Of a stretch of DNA of 64,000 nucleotides, positions 55,216 to 64,000 are shown piece after piece. The stretch comes from Haemaphysalis longicornis (Eukaryota > Arthropoda > Arachnida > Ixodida > Ixodidae). Made by a program: the position numbers and the translations under genes. Within the stretch, counting starts at the first letter, position 1. Each line of letters opens with the position of its first letter. The stretch spans positions 114,313,070-114,377,069 of the forward strand of contig CM023449.1 in assembly GCA_013339765.2 (NCBI GenBank), written 5' to 3'. Under the pieces are notes generated by a model. That model did no database searches. It was not told where the DNA came from and saw only the letters and a list, made by a program, of their open reading frames with translations.

Positions 55216-58134
55216 GAAATCAAATGGCGAATGGTGCTAGTCAAAGCCGCTGCAATCAAAAGTCTAATCTGTGTGCAAGTCAAAGCTCAGCGAGTCAAAA
55301 TCGAACTGGTTGCGTGTGAAAGTCCAAACTCAGACGACAACGAAGGAATCCCTGACAAGAAAGCTTTGCGGCCAACCATCGTCGCCGTTAGACGGGGATT
55401 GCATGATTTATTTCTTAGCTGTTAAAATGCCGCGTTCAGCTACCTCACTTACAGCATTGATCATGTCTGGGTGGTCCTATTCTGAGTTTTCGCAATGTTA
55501 TTCTGAGAAAGCAATCTGCGCTTACGGTTGTAAAGTATACCGTTAGCAAAAAGAAAAGCGCATTTAACCACAGTTTCGCACTAGACAATATTGCAGCACG
55601 TATTGCGATGTTCTTGCAAGTGGCGACTCTACTAGAGGTCAAAGCTATCTCAAAGGGAATTCCCGCTGATCTGTTGGGAGGCAGCAAAAGTGCGCCAAAG
55701 CACGAGACGTGCAGCGAAACGTGAATATATCAATGCCCCAAGGTGCCGCCTTGAGAATGCATGTAAGCAACAAGTGTCTATGCAAATTGGAAGTAAATGT
55801 TTTATAAGCCGAATAGATTTCTTGCGTGGAAGCTATAATACCGAAGAAGAGGGAAGGCGGATTACTGGAACTTCTAAAAAGTCTTTTATATAACGTGACC
55901 GCAGGTGTTGCAGTATAAAATTAAAGAAAATCCATTCCGCAATGCCAGATTTTTTTGAAGGCGCTCTAGCATTGTGCGGCTTCAGAACAGCCGCAGGTGG
56001 TTTCCGAAAATGGAATTCGATCCCTGCGAAAATTGAAGATGGACGGGAGAAAAATTGGACGTCCAGTGGATGGCAGCATCAACATCACATTTTTTTAAGA
56101 GCTCTGTGAGAGACGTTCAGAATATTCTTCAAAGAAAATATAGTATAGCGACTGCCTAATCTCAAGAGTCAGACTCACGCTATTTCAAAGAAAAGGGGAT
56201 AGCTTTGAGCAAAAAGTTTGATGGCATTTCCTTGAGACTAATTTGTCAGGTGTCGCCGCATGCTTTACAAAGGCGGCCGGCAATCCGTAGTAAGGACACC
56301 GCAAGCGATATCCTAAAACTTGTGCTCTCGTTTTCAGCTGTTAGCACAAACTCCAGCTTCCGGTAGCACCGTAAGCCGTAACGTAAACACGGTAAGTGTA
56401 TGTTAAAGCTCTCTTTTTTCGGCGCGCAAACATTAGTTGCGTCATGGCTTTGTCAATAACCCACATGTCCGCCGCGTCTACCATGCAATGATTCATGAAG
56501 GGGTGTTTATGTGATTCGATGCTGCGTCAGAATTCGCAGCTTTATATTGAAAGAGTCCTGTATTTAGCCAGCGAGGTCTGGGCTGTACCGCTGGAACGTG
56601 GTAGGTAAACACCGTCCCTTCTGTGCTTTTCTGACAAACCGTTGTATATTTTGACTCTGCCGGCAGACATCTTGTTTGTTTTTACAGAGACTCCGCTCTG
56701 AAATGGCTATGTTTCTAGAAGCTTTATGGAAATAAATAAAAACAAATATACAAATGAATAATTGAGTAAGTAAATAAACAAACTTCAGCCCTTGATTCTC
56801 GTTCACCGTAGGGATTTCCCTGCTTGTTCAGAACGTTAGCGTATTCATGAAAACCTTAGAGCCTCATGTCAAAGTTTCGCAGTACTGCTTCCAGCATTGT
56901 CGTCAAGTGCTCTTACAATGCAAGGGCTTCCAAACGTCCCGACAATACACGTCTCAGAATATACGGTTCGTACTTTTAGGATCTTGTATATAATACGCAA
57001 CCAGTGACCCTGGCGTAGTTAAAATATTCTCATGTCTGGAACTATACTGGTGTTTTGCTTGTTCTAGGACACAATTTTGGGGGATAAATTTCTGCAAGCG
57101 ACTAGCAATTGTATTTGTTTTATTCGACAGTTTCCACACTTTTGTTGGCGGTTGTTTAAGCAGGGAAGAGGAATGTGGAAAGGGGAATGGCTAGATACGC
57201 CCAGTATTTATGAAGGCGTTGAGAGGACAACCTTGCCTCCGAAGAATGTGAAAGTGCCGCTAGACAGATACTGTGAAAACACGCAATACTCGGGACAGAA
57301 GCTGCAGGAGATCGTGAGCAGACCGAGGCATGGGGAGGGCGCCACGCATCGATCTTCACACGAGTGACGATATGCAACATGTTTTTGGTCCCCAAGCTAG
57401 GGTATGTAAATCAAGCCCTCTTTTCTACATCAGCGCACATTCAGTAGTTTCGCCAAATTTTTGTAGTGCTTCTCTGGCGACTCGTTTTGAACGTACGAAA
57501 CGCAGCAATTTGTTTCGTCACCTGTAAGTTAGTGGGTTAGAATTGCCAAACTTTGTTTGTCAAGCAGCTTGAGGCGAGATTTTTGTTCCGTTCGGACCAA
57601 TCTGACCCTTTCCTGCAAACGTTTACGCAGATAGGATTGGGTTCGGTTCAGCTTTAGCACAATTTCTTCAGAGATCCAAACATATGAAAAGATATGCTGT
57701 CAGTGATTTTTCGCGCGAGGATGTGTTTTGTTTCCGCTTGTTGTATGCGCGACTTTAGATTGACTATATGTCAACGGCAATGCGCAAGTGTTTGGATCGC
57801 GACCTAGTTCCATTTTTATGTGCTTAGTCAATGTATAGATCCTTTTATCTTATTAAACGTAGTCAGGATGTCCCTTCAGCGTATTAAGCGAATGACAGTT
57901 TCTGCTGTGGTGAAAGCATTCATTTTTAAAATCCATATTCAGATACTTCAGTTCTGACTCGGTTTAGACGACATCGGTGTTTATTTGCCATGGGGAAATG
58001 ATTGTAAACTCCCTAAGAAGCCTAAGAATGTTTAACATGTTTGCGTTGATTCATGGGATGCGCTCGTTTTCTGAGAAGCCCTCCAGCGAACCCTTCGGAA
58101 GAATATGCCTGTGGCGAAAACAGTGTGCGCTTAC
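55216..58134. other. No gene recognised
   Basis: Contains the diverged match to 52236 at 55978-56045 (with 'AAAATTGAAGATG') and short open stretches on both strands with no known domain. A splice-like 'CACG|GTAAGTG' at about 56388 has no matching coding stretch. Confidence 0.3.
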
Positions 58135-58260
58135 TTCAAGTTGATCTTGATTGCATCCTCTATGACTTTTTTTTCCTCCTTGGTCTCCACGCCATATAGA
58201 GAAGCAGAATGGCCGTTAGTAATACTGATGTTAACGCAAGGTCCATACTTTATTATTTCA
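58135..58260 (-). CDS. Candidate exon, unassigned
   Basis: Minus-strand stretch with a good acceptor 'ACAAATATTTGCAG|T' and donor 'TTGAA|GTAAGC'. The 41 complete codons lack stops ('SEIIKYGPCVNISITNGHSA', 'ETKEEKKVIEDAIKINLK'). It starts with one and ends with two bases of a codon, a consistent symmetrical phase. I do not recognise the protein. It may belong to the kinase gene's upstream part or to another gene. Confidence 0.4.
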
Positions 58261-58403
58261 CTGCAAATATTTGTAAGTTGAGAGCCATGTCTCTCACGAG
58301 AGTGGAACGATGATGCTGTGAAAATAACCAGTGATCGAATTATGATAAGAGTCCACAAATTTAAATTACTTACTCAAAGCAAGGCAGCGGTGCTTAATGA
58401 TAT

Positions 58404-58600
58404 TGTCACGAAGCCACAGATAACACAGTCGGCTTGAAGTAAAAACTAGTTTATTGGGGCGAACTTGTGATGCCCTAACAACTAAAAAAATACACATGTG
58501 GTGAAAGAGCAGCAAACAAAGTGAGGTATGCAGGAGAGTATGCAGGCGAGCGCCACATGAAAGACAATTCGCGTCCCGGCATCGTTCACGGCGTGGAGAT
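58404..58600 (-). repeat. Left LTR-like repeat of gypsy element
   Basis: Starts 'TGTCACGAAG' and contains 'AACTAAAAAAATACACATGT' and 'GTTTATTGGGGCGAAC', closely matching 61741 onward in the same orientation. On the minus strand this gives an AATAAA signal ('CCCCAATAAACTAG'), as in an LTR. Boundaries, especially the right end, are approximate. Confidence 0.6.
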
Positions 58601-58651
58601 GTGTGATTTTTTTGGCCCGAATTGGGCTAAATTTACACGAATTATCGCGCA

Positions 58652-59163
58652 TTAAATGCTATAATGAATGGACAAATTTGTGTTCATTGTATATATACAG
58701 TGTTTTATTGGCGGTATTGGTGGTACGTTGTGACGAGTTCCGGTTTGCGTTTCCCCGCCACGATCACTGCCTGGTGATCGGTGAAGGGCAGAGACACTGG
58801 TTCTTCGAGCGGGGCTAGATTGCAGTTGGAAAAGACGAGGTCTATGCGCGTTCCCCTGATTGTCGTCGGTTGATTCTGGAACGCTCTTATATACGCATTG
58901 CACAGCAGCGCCCTCTCGAGTACCTCGCTGTAGTCACTGTAGACAGTTGATCGTTGACAGTTTATAGTTCTTGCTTTGTTTTTGCGTTGTTTGCCCTTTG
59001 AGAGAGAAGAAACATTTATTAAGAACAAATTAGCGCCATTTGCTACTGCTGTATGCGGAGCTCTTCCAAGATGGCGCGTGGACGGTACTGCAATGTGCGC
59101 CGCTCTCGAAAGATGGCTTATAAAGCTGTGCGCATGGACAACTCCAGACAACGGCACGTACAC
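58652..59163 (-). pseudogene. LINE endonuclease C-terminal fragment within gypsy region
   Basis: Minus strand reads 'TTIRGTRIDLVFSNCNLAPL' and 'FTDHQAVIVAG' (58725-58850), the C-terminal 'IDLVFSN...SDH.AV' block of APE-type endonucleases. It sits between the left LTR-like repeat and the gypsy pol, where a 3' part of the element is expected. It may be a separate inserted fragment. Confidence 0.5.
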
Positions 59164-59400
59164 TGCCAGGTCCTAAAGTGCTTACCTTTAACAATAAATA
59201 TTGGAACAAGCGCTTCACTTGGCACGCAGATAACAAAGCCCGGGGCTGCCAGGAGGTCAAAACAAAACATAAACAAACAAAGCAATCCAATGAATGGTTC
59301 GTGCCATTACCACCCCTTCCTCTAATAGTGCACCGATGCTAAAATAAAACTACAGTCCGAAAAAAACAGAAAAAAGTCTGTTATCTTGTGTTGTAACGTT

Positions 59401-60895
59401 TTAGGTGAAACACGTGGACGACTTCGGGTCGCGTGCGTCGTCGTGATGTCCGGAATCACCATCGGGGATCACATCGTACGTCAGCTGCCCAACACGTCGT
59501 AGAACACGGTAGGGTCCAAAATACCGTCGCAGAAGCTTCTCGCTGAGTCCGCGTCGTCGGATGGGAGTCCAAACCCACACACGATCCCCAGGGTGGTACT
59601 CGGCGTTTCGGCGTCGGAGGTTGTAGCGTCCCGCATCCACCATCTGCTCTTCCGTTGTACAGACTCGAGCGAGCTGGCGGGCTTCCTCCGCACGCTGAAG
59701 GTATCCTTGGACGCCGGCGTTGAAGTCGTCGTCTTTTACGTGCGGAATAATGGCGTGAAGCATGGTACTTGACCGTCTTCCATAGACAAGCCCGAACGGT
59801 GTCATCTGGGTAGTCTCCTTGATAGCCGTGTTGTACGTAAACGTGACATATGGGAGGACTTCGCCTCAAGTCTTATGTTCAACGTCGACGTACATAGACA
59901 GCATATCCGCTATCGTTTTGTTCAGACGTTCCGTTAGTCCGTTAATTTGGGGTGGTACCCCGTCGTTCTTCGGTGATTCGTGTTGTTGTAGCGTATGATT
60001 CCGTGCATAAGCTCCGGAGTAAAGGCGTTCCGTAGTCCATGATTAGGTCTTCTGGGGCTCAATGCCGCAGCCCACCTTTGTTTATGAAGAACTTTGCGAC
60101 TTCTTGTGCAGCCCCCCTGGGAATTGCGGTGGTCTCTGCGAAGCGCGTCATGTAGTCTTTCGATACGACAATCCACTTTTTCTTGGATCGTGACGTAGGG
60201 AACGGGCCCAGAAGGCCCATTCCAATCTGCTGGAAGAGCCTCGATGGGACGGCAATCGGCTGCAGAAGTCCAGCAGGTCTCCTCGGCGGCATGTTTCGTC
60301 GCTGGCAGTCACGGCAGGTCCTGACGTAGTGAGACACGTCGGTTGTAAGGCAGGGCCAGTAGTACTTCGCCTTGATTTTTCCAAAAGTGCGTGCAGTGCC
60401 GAGATGTGCGGATGACGGGTCGTCATGTCAGGCTGCCAAAATTTTGTCAGGAATATCTGCAGGGATGACTAAAGGATAATTCTTTCTCGATCCGGGGTTG
60501 AAAATTTTCGTTACGAAGACCGAATTTTTAGGCTAAATGCTAGTAAGTTGCGTTTTAAGGCAGGAACGGCGACACTGCGTCCTTCGAGGTAGTCTATCAT
60601 ATCACGTAACTCGCGGTCGGCATCCTGCTGGGCAGCTAGGTTGATCTCCGTTACGACTCCGAAGAATGCGCTGTATTCATCCGCATCTTGTGGTGGTGGG
60701 TCGACGGGGCGCTGGACGGGCAGTCATCGTCGAAGTGTTTCCTGCCGGATTTATAGACGATTTTAACATCGAATTCTTGCAGGCACAAGCTCCACCACCC
60801 AAGGCGCCCAGAGGAGTCCTTATAATTGGCGAGCCAACACAGCGTATAATGGCCTGTCACAACCTTGAATGGTCTACCATATACGTATGAGTGAA
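59401..60895 (-). pseudogene. Ty3/gypsy pol: RNase H end and integrase, broken
   Basis: Minus strand: RNase H 'GRPFKVVTGHYTLCWLANYK' with 'RLGWWSLCLQEFDVKIVYKS' (60740-60880); zinc-binding 'YVRTCRDCQRRNMPPRRPAG' (60270-60335); integrase core 'IGMGLLGPFPTSRSKKKWIV' and 'DYMTRFAETTAIPRG' (60105-60230); C-terminal 'RNAEYHPGDRVWVWTPIRRR' with 'RYFGPYRVLRRVGQLTYDVI' (59470-59610). The usual first catalytic Asp of the core ('D-LGP') is Gly. Frameshifts separate the pieces. RT and protease are missing. Confidence 0.85.
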
Positions 60896-61740
60896 AGATG
60901 AAGACTCCGCACGCAGTTGGTTCGAGAACCACGAACGTACGCTGATGACCTGGGAGTTATGCACGACCGAGCTGTGGAAAACGTTCACAACTCTGGTACG
61001 CAAGGAACGGACCGAGCAGCTGCTGCAGACACGGACGCAGCAACCAAATGAAAGTGGTCTGGTTTTCTTTGAGGCATTGAAGCGACGTTTTCGCTGTGCG
61101 GACCCAGAAGTCAGCGAAGAAAAAAACTAAGGTTTCTGATGCGAGGAGTTAAGCCAGAGTTCTTCGCATGCGTTGTCCGCAGCCCTCCGAAGACTGTGTG
61201 AAGCGGCCGCGTTAGAGAAGATGCTTGAAATACGAATGAGGCATTACAACCACCCAATCAATGCGCTGGTTTCGGAGAAGATTGGCGGCGGTGCTATTAA
61301 CTCCGACACTACTCGAGACCATCCGGGCAGTGGTGAGGGAGGAGCTTGGGAAACTTTTTCTAGCGACGCCACAACCTCAAGTTGCCTCCCTGACCGACGT
61401 GATCCGCGAAGAAGTTCAACACGCTTTGGAAACTCCTACCCCTTGCAAAGCACCCCGCGAGCCACCAGCTAATACTTACTCCGCAGCTCGACCCCCGCCA
61501 TTTTTAACTCGCCGTCAAGAGGCCCCGCCATGCCACCGCCCGCTGTGGACTGCCCGACACCCCGTAGTCCAACACCATATGCCGACGAAGAAGGATGTAT
61601 GGCGAACCCTCGATAATCGTCCGCTGTGCTACCACTGCGGAGAGGCCGTTCACATCTACCGTCGCTGCCCCTACAAGAGACTTGGTCTGCGAGGGTTCTC
61701 CGTCGACAAACTACGCCCCCTACCCAGCACCTCAACCATA
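60891..61740 (+). pseudogene. Ty3/gypsy gag fragment, opposite orientation to pol
   Basis: Plus strand: 'ARSWFENHERTLMTWELCTT' (about 60907) and 'CADPEVSEEK' (61101), then 'RFLMRGVKPEFFACVVRSPP' (about 61134), the gag capsid portion of tick gypsy elements, followed in another frame by 'PLCYHCGEAVHIYRRCPYKR' (about 61621-61680), a CCHC knuckle with spacing C-x2-C-x4-H-x4-C. Frameshifts lie between. It starts at the exact place where minus-strand pol stops. Confidence 0.8.
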
Positions 61741-61960
61741 TGTCACGAAGTCAAAGATGACGCAGTTGGATTGAAGGAAAAACAAGTTTATTAAAGCGAA
61801 CTAGTGCTCCCCTAATAACTAAAAAAAATACCCAGGCGGTGAAGCAGCAGTCAACAAAGTCACGTGCACAGGCGAGTGTCGTGGAATCGAATCCCGCGGC
61901 GTCAGCTCTGCGGGTATTTATCTTTCGGCGCGAGTGTATCTCGAACGGTCGAATTACTTC
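61741..61960 (-). repeat. Right LTR-like repeat of gypsy element
   Basis: Begins 'TGTCACGAAG', with 'GTTTATTAAAGCGAACTAGT', 'CCCTAATAACTAAAAAAAAT' and 'GTCAACAAAGT' matching the left copy at 58404 in order. The complement carries AATAAA. It directly follows the plus-strand gag relic. Outer end not defined. Confidence 0.6.
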
Positions 61961-62807
61961 GAGAACAGATCGAGAACCACCAGGCCGAGCATGTGTTTTT
62001 TGTACGTAGTTGTCTAGACAGGCAATACAGAAAAAAAAGGTATGGCGGAAATTTGATTTTGTTTGTTGCACACGCATATAAAGTAAAAGCCCATGACATC
62101 AAAATAAAATAAACCGCAATAAAATAAACGCTGAGTTAAAACATTGGTTATACACTTAGAATGTAGTTGATTGCTCAGTAAAATTGTTTCGGGTATATTG
62201 GAGAATAAATTATTTCCCTCTAGTCAGCGTTACCGGCGCGTTCCATTTATTTTGCGAAAGGTTAATATCAAGAACGCCCTACTAACATTGTTAATAACCC
62301 GGAAAAGGCCGGATATTGAGTGTACAAACAGAAACGAGAAGGGAGTGAAAGGGAAGGTTGCACCAATATAGCTCTGGTTTCAGCACCCGTCGGGACATCC
62401 GGAAATTGTAGGCACTAGCTGAGTTACTTAAACCTAATACAATTGGTTTAGGCGTTAGTCCAAAATAACTGTTAGGAAAGCGGGACTTTCGTTTTGAATC
62501 GACGTGCCCCTTCGATAGCAAAATATGTCGAGTGGCGGCACCAACAAGAATACTTTGGCAGATCACGTTCGTTTACCTTCCATACTCTACCTTTCCCCGA
62601 GAAGTGAGGGTCTCTCGAAGCTTCTACCGCATTTAAAACTGCAGAGGGAACAAGGATATTAAAAACCAGTATTTTAAAATATAATGGGAAAAACATGTAG
62701 GAACCCATATTTTATATTATAATAGGAATCATGTGTGGGCCGCTTCGGTGGTATTATGCATGGGTTATCTTGTTTTCTCGTGGCCCTTCGTTTAATTTAT
62801 GTGTTTA
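61961..62807. other. No gene recognised
   Basis: AT-rich DNA with short unremarkable open frames; no repeat family named here is visible. Confidence 0.3.
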
Positions 62808-63090
62808 TTTATTTATTTATTTATTTAAAATACTGTAAAGGCCGATAGGGCATGACAGAAAGGAGTGGTGAAATACATACATAAGGTGCAAATGGTGTCC
62901 AAAAATATCATACAAAAAGTGACCAAGAAGGAGCGCTATGAATGGCTGTTTTAAAGAGATGGGCATCAGCGATGGTAGCGATGGTGTGAGGGAGGTGGGT
63001 CCATTGTTCTGAGCTTCTGAGACGTTGTTTTGCGTGTTCATGTGAAGACTGGCAGTTCTTCACAGTCTTTTTGTGAAGAGAACATTGCAA
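62808..63090 (-). mobile_element. CR1-like LINE, 3' end
   Basis: A (TTTA)n tail at 62805-62826 on the plus strand. The minus strand carries 'RSSEQWTHLPHTIATIADAH' (about 62955-63020), the same 'W..LP..I..I.D...F' closing motif as in 2888-3570. Only the last ~80 codons survive. Confidence 0.7.
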
Positions 63091-63330
63091 CAGGCAGCCC
63101 CATGGCGGTGTTTTCAACGAAAGAAACTTAAAACGGAAAGACAGAAACACCGCGCCAATATTTTAATCTGATTAACGGCGGTCATAAAATTTCAGAGATT
63201 ACAATAAAGGATTGACAACTGTGCCACACGTTCCGAAAATGTTTTAACCAGCCATTTGTTCGTGAGCACAACGATAGGATTAGCCTCGGCTTGTATTGTT
63301 GAAAAGGACAAGCAAATTGTAAGTGCGTTT

Positions 63331-63560
63331 TAACCGCAGCGGCGGCTCAGTGGCTAAGGCGTTGTGATGCTGAGCACGAGGACGCGGGTTTGATTCCAGG
63401 CAGCGGCGGCCGCTTTTATGATGGTGGCAAAAGGCAAAAAAGCCCATGTGTAAGAGATGTTGGCGCACGTGAAACATACCCAGGTGGTCAAAATTAATCC
63501 GGAGCCCTCCACAACGGTGCGTCTCATCGCGTGCGTTGCGTCCCTACAACCAACCCTACA
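63331..63560 (+). mobile_element. Ruka-type tRNA-derived SINE
   Basis: Head 'CCGCAGCGGCGGCTCAGTGG', 'GAGCACGAGGACGCGGGTTT' with a B box 'GGGTTTGATTCCAGG', body 'CCCAGGTGGTCAAAATTAATC', 'CGGAGCCCTCCACAACGG', tail 'GCGTTGCGTCC' and then (CCCTACAACCAAC)-type short repeats. Full length. Confidence 0.85.
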
Positions 63561-63840
63561 ACCCTACAACCAACCAACAACCATCCAACCTTGAAGTGTG
63601 TTTCCACTTGCTCGGGCCCTGTCCCGGCCGTACACGGCAGAATGATGATGATTGTGGCAGGATCCCCCTAGGGATTGGCCAACCAAAGATTTGCCGAAGA
63701 GGTCAAAACGTTCAACGCGTTCGTTGCTACCCAACAAGGAGGAGAGGAAGAAAGAAGGGGTTGTCGTTCGTAGCCTGCGAGCTGAAGACACGTACCGGGG
63801 GGTACGCGACACAAGACGCTCTGGAGAAGGTGACGGCCAA

Positions 63841-63994
63841 GGTGGCTAAAATGCCACACACCGAATTCGCCAACTTAAACATGGAGATTCTCATCGTCCC
63901 AAACAAGCCCTACATAATCACCACAAACATCGACGTCGTCGATGGGCTTGTGAACGGAGCGGTGGAAAGCTTGACGTGTCAAGTCTTTATATGA
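63841..63994 (+). pseudogene. Pif1/Helitron-type helicase C-terminal fragment
   Basis: Reads 'NLNMEILIVPNKPYIITTNI' then 'DVVDGLVNGAVESL'. 'RNI(D/N)V.DGLVNGA.G' is the C-terminal signature of Pif1-like helicases in Helitrons. The usual 'PVMLTRN' is degraded to 'PYIITTN'. It starts abruptly and reaches the end of the window. Confidence 0.7.
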
Positions 63995-64000
63995 TGTGTG

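Overview
The window looks like nuclear DNA from a tick, probably an ixodid. It has intron-rich gene structure and several tRNA-derived SINE copies of the tick Ruka type, which start with a 'CCGCGGTGGCTCAGTGG' head and carry a 'CCCAGGTGGTCAAAATTAATCCGGA' body. It also has I/LOA- and CR1-like LINEs, a Ty3/gypsy relic and several TTAA-flanked MITE families. No bacterial operons, rRNA genes or CRISPR arrays were seen.

The one clear host gene lies on the minus strand between 32088 and 4588. I assembled ten exons by eye. All ten have AG/GT splice borders and reading-frame phases that fit together without a clash, giving about 528 residues. The assembled protein has an N-terminal helical region resembling the DUF1908 region of MAST kinases, then an AGC-type serine/threonine kinase domain (GAGGFG loop, HRD, APE, DWW, HPFF). 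Its magnesium-binding motif is DFD instead of DFG, and the usual helix-C glutamate position looks like aspartate. The 5' start and 3' end are not identified. Three weaker candidate minus-strand exons (36486-36621, 41951-42070, 58135-58260) could belong to this or another gene.

Layout: 1-4.6 kb is decayed LINE and repeat sequence downstream of the kinase exons. 4.6-32 kb is the kinase gene, with large introns full of transposons: TTAA MITEs, an inverted-repeat element broken by a CR1-like LINE, a 70-bp palindrome, SINEs, and a 1.7-kb TTAA element with a tRNA-like core. 32-42.7 kb is upstream or intergenic DNA with SINEs, a pogo/Tigger-like non-autonomous element with TA target duplications, and three LINE fragments. 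42.7-51 kb is a nested retrotransposon: a nearly full-length minus-strand LINE (ORF1, endonuclease, RT, RNase H, zinc finger) split by a 5'-truncated plus-strand LINE, with an 8-bp target duplication and the host LINE reading frame kept across the site. 51-58 kb is mostly unrecognised. 58.4-62 kb is a rearranged Ty3/gypsy element in which pol and gag point in opposite directions between two LTR-like direct repeats. 62.8-64 kb has a CR1-like tail, a Ruka SINE and a Pif1/Helitron-type helicase fragment.

All assignments come from reading the sequence and family knowledge; no alignment or database search was run.
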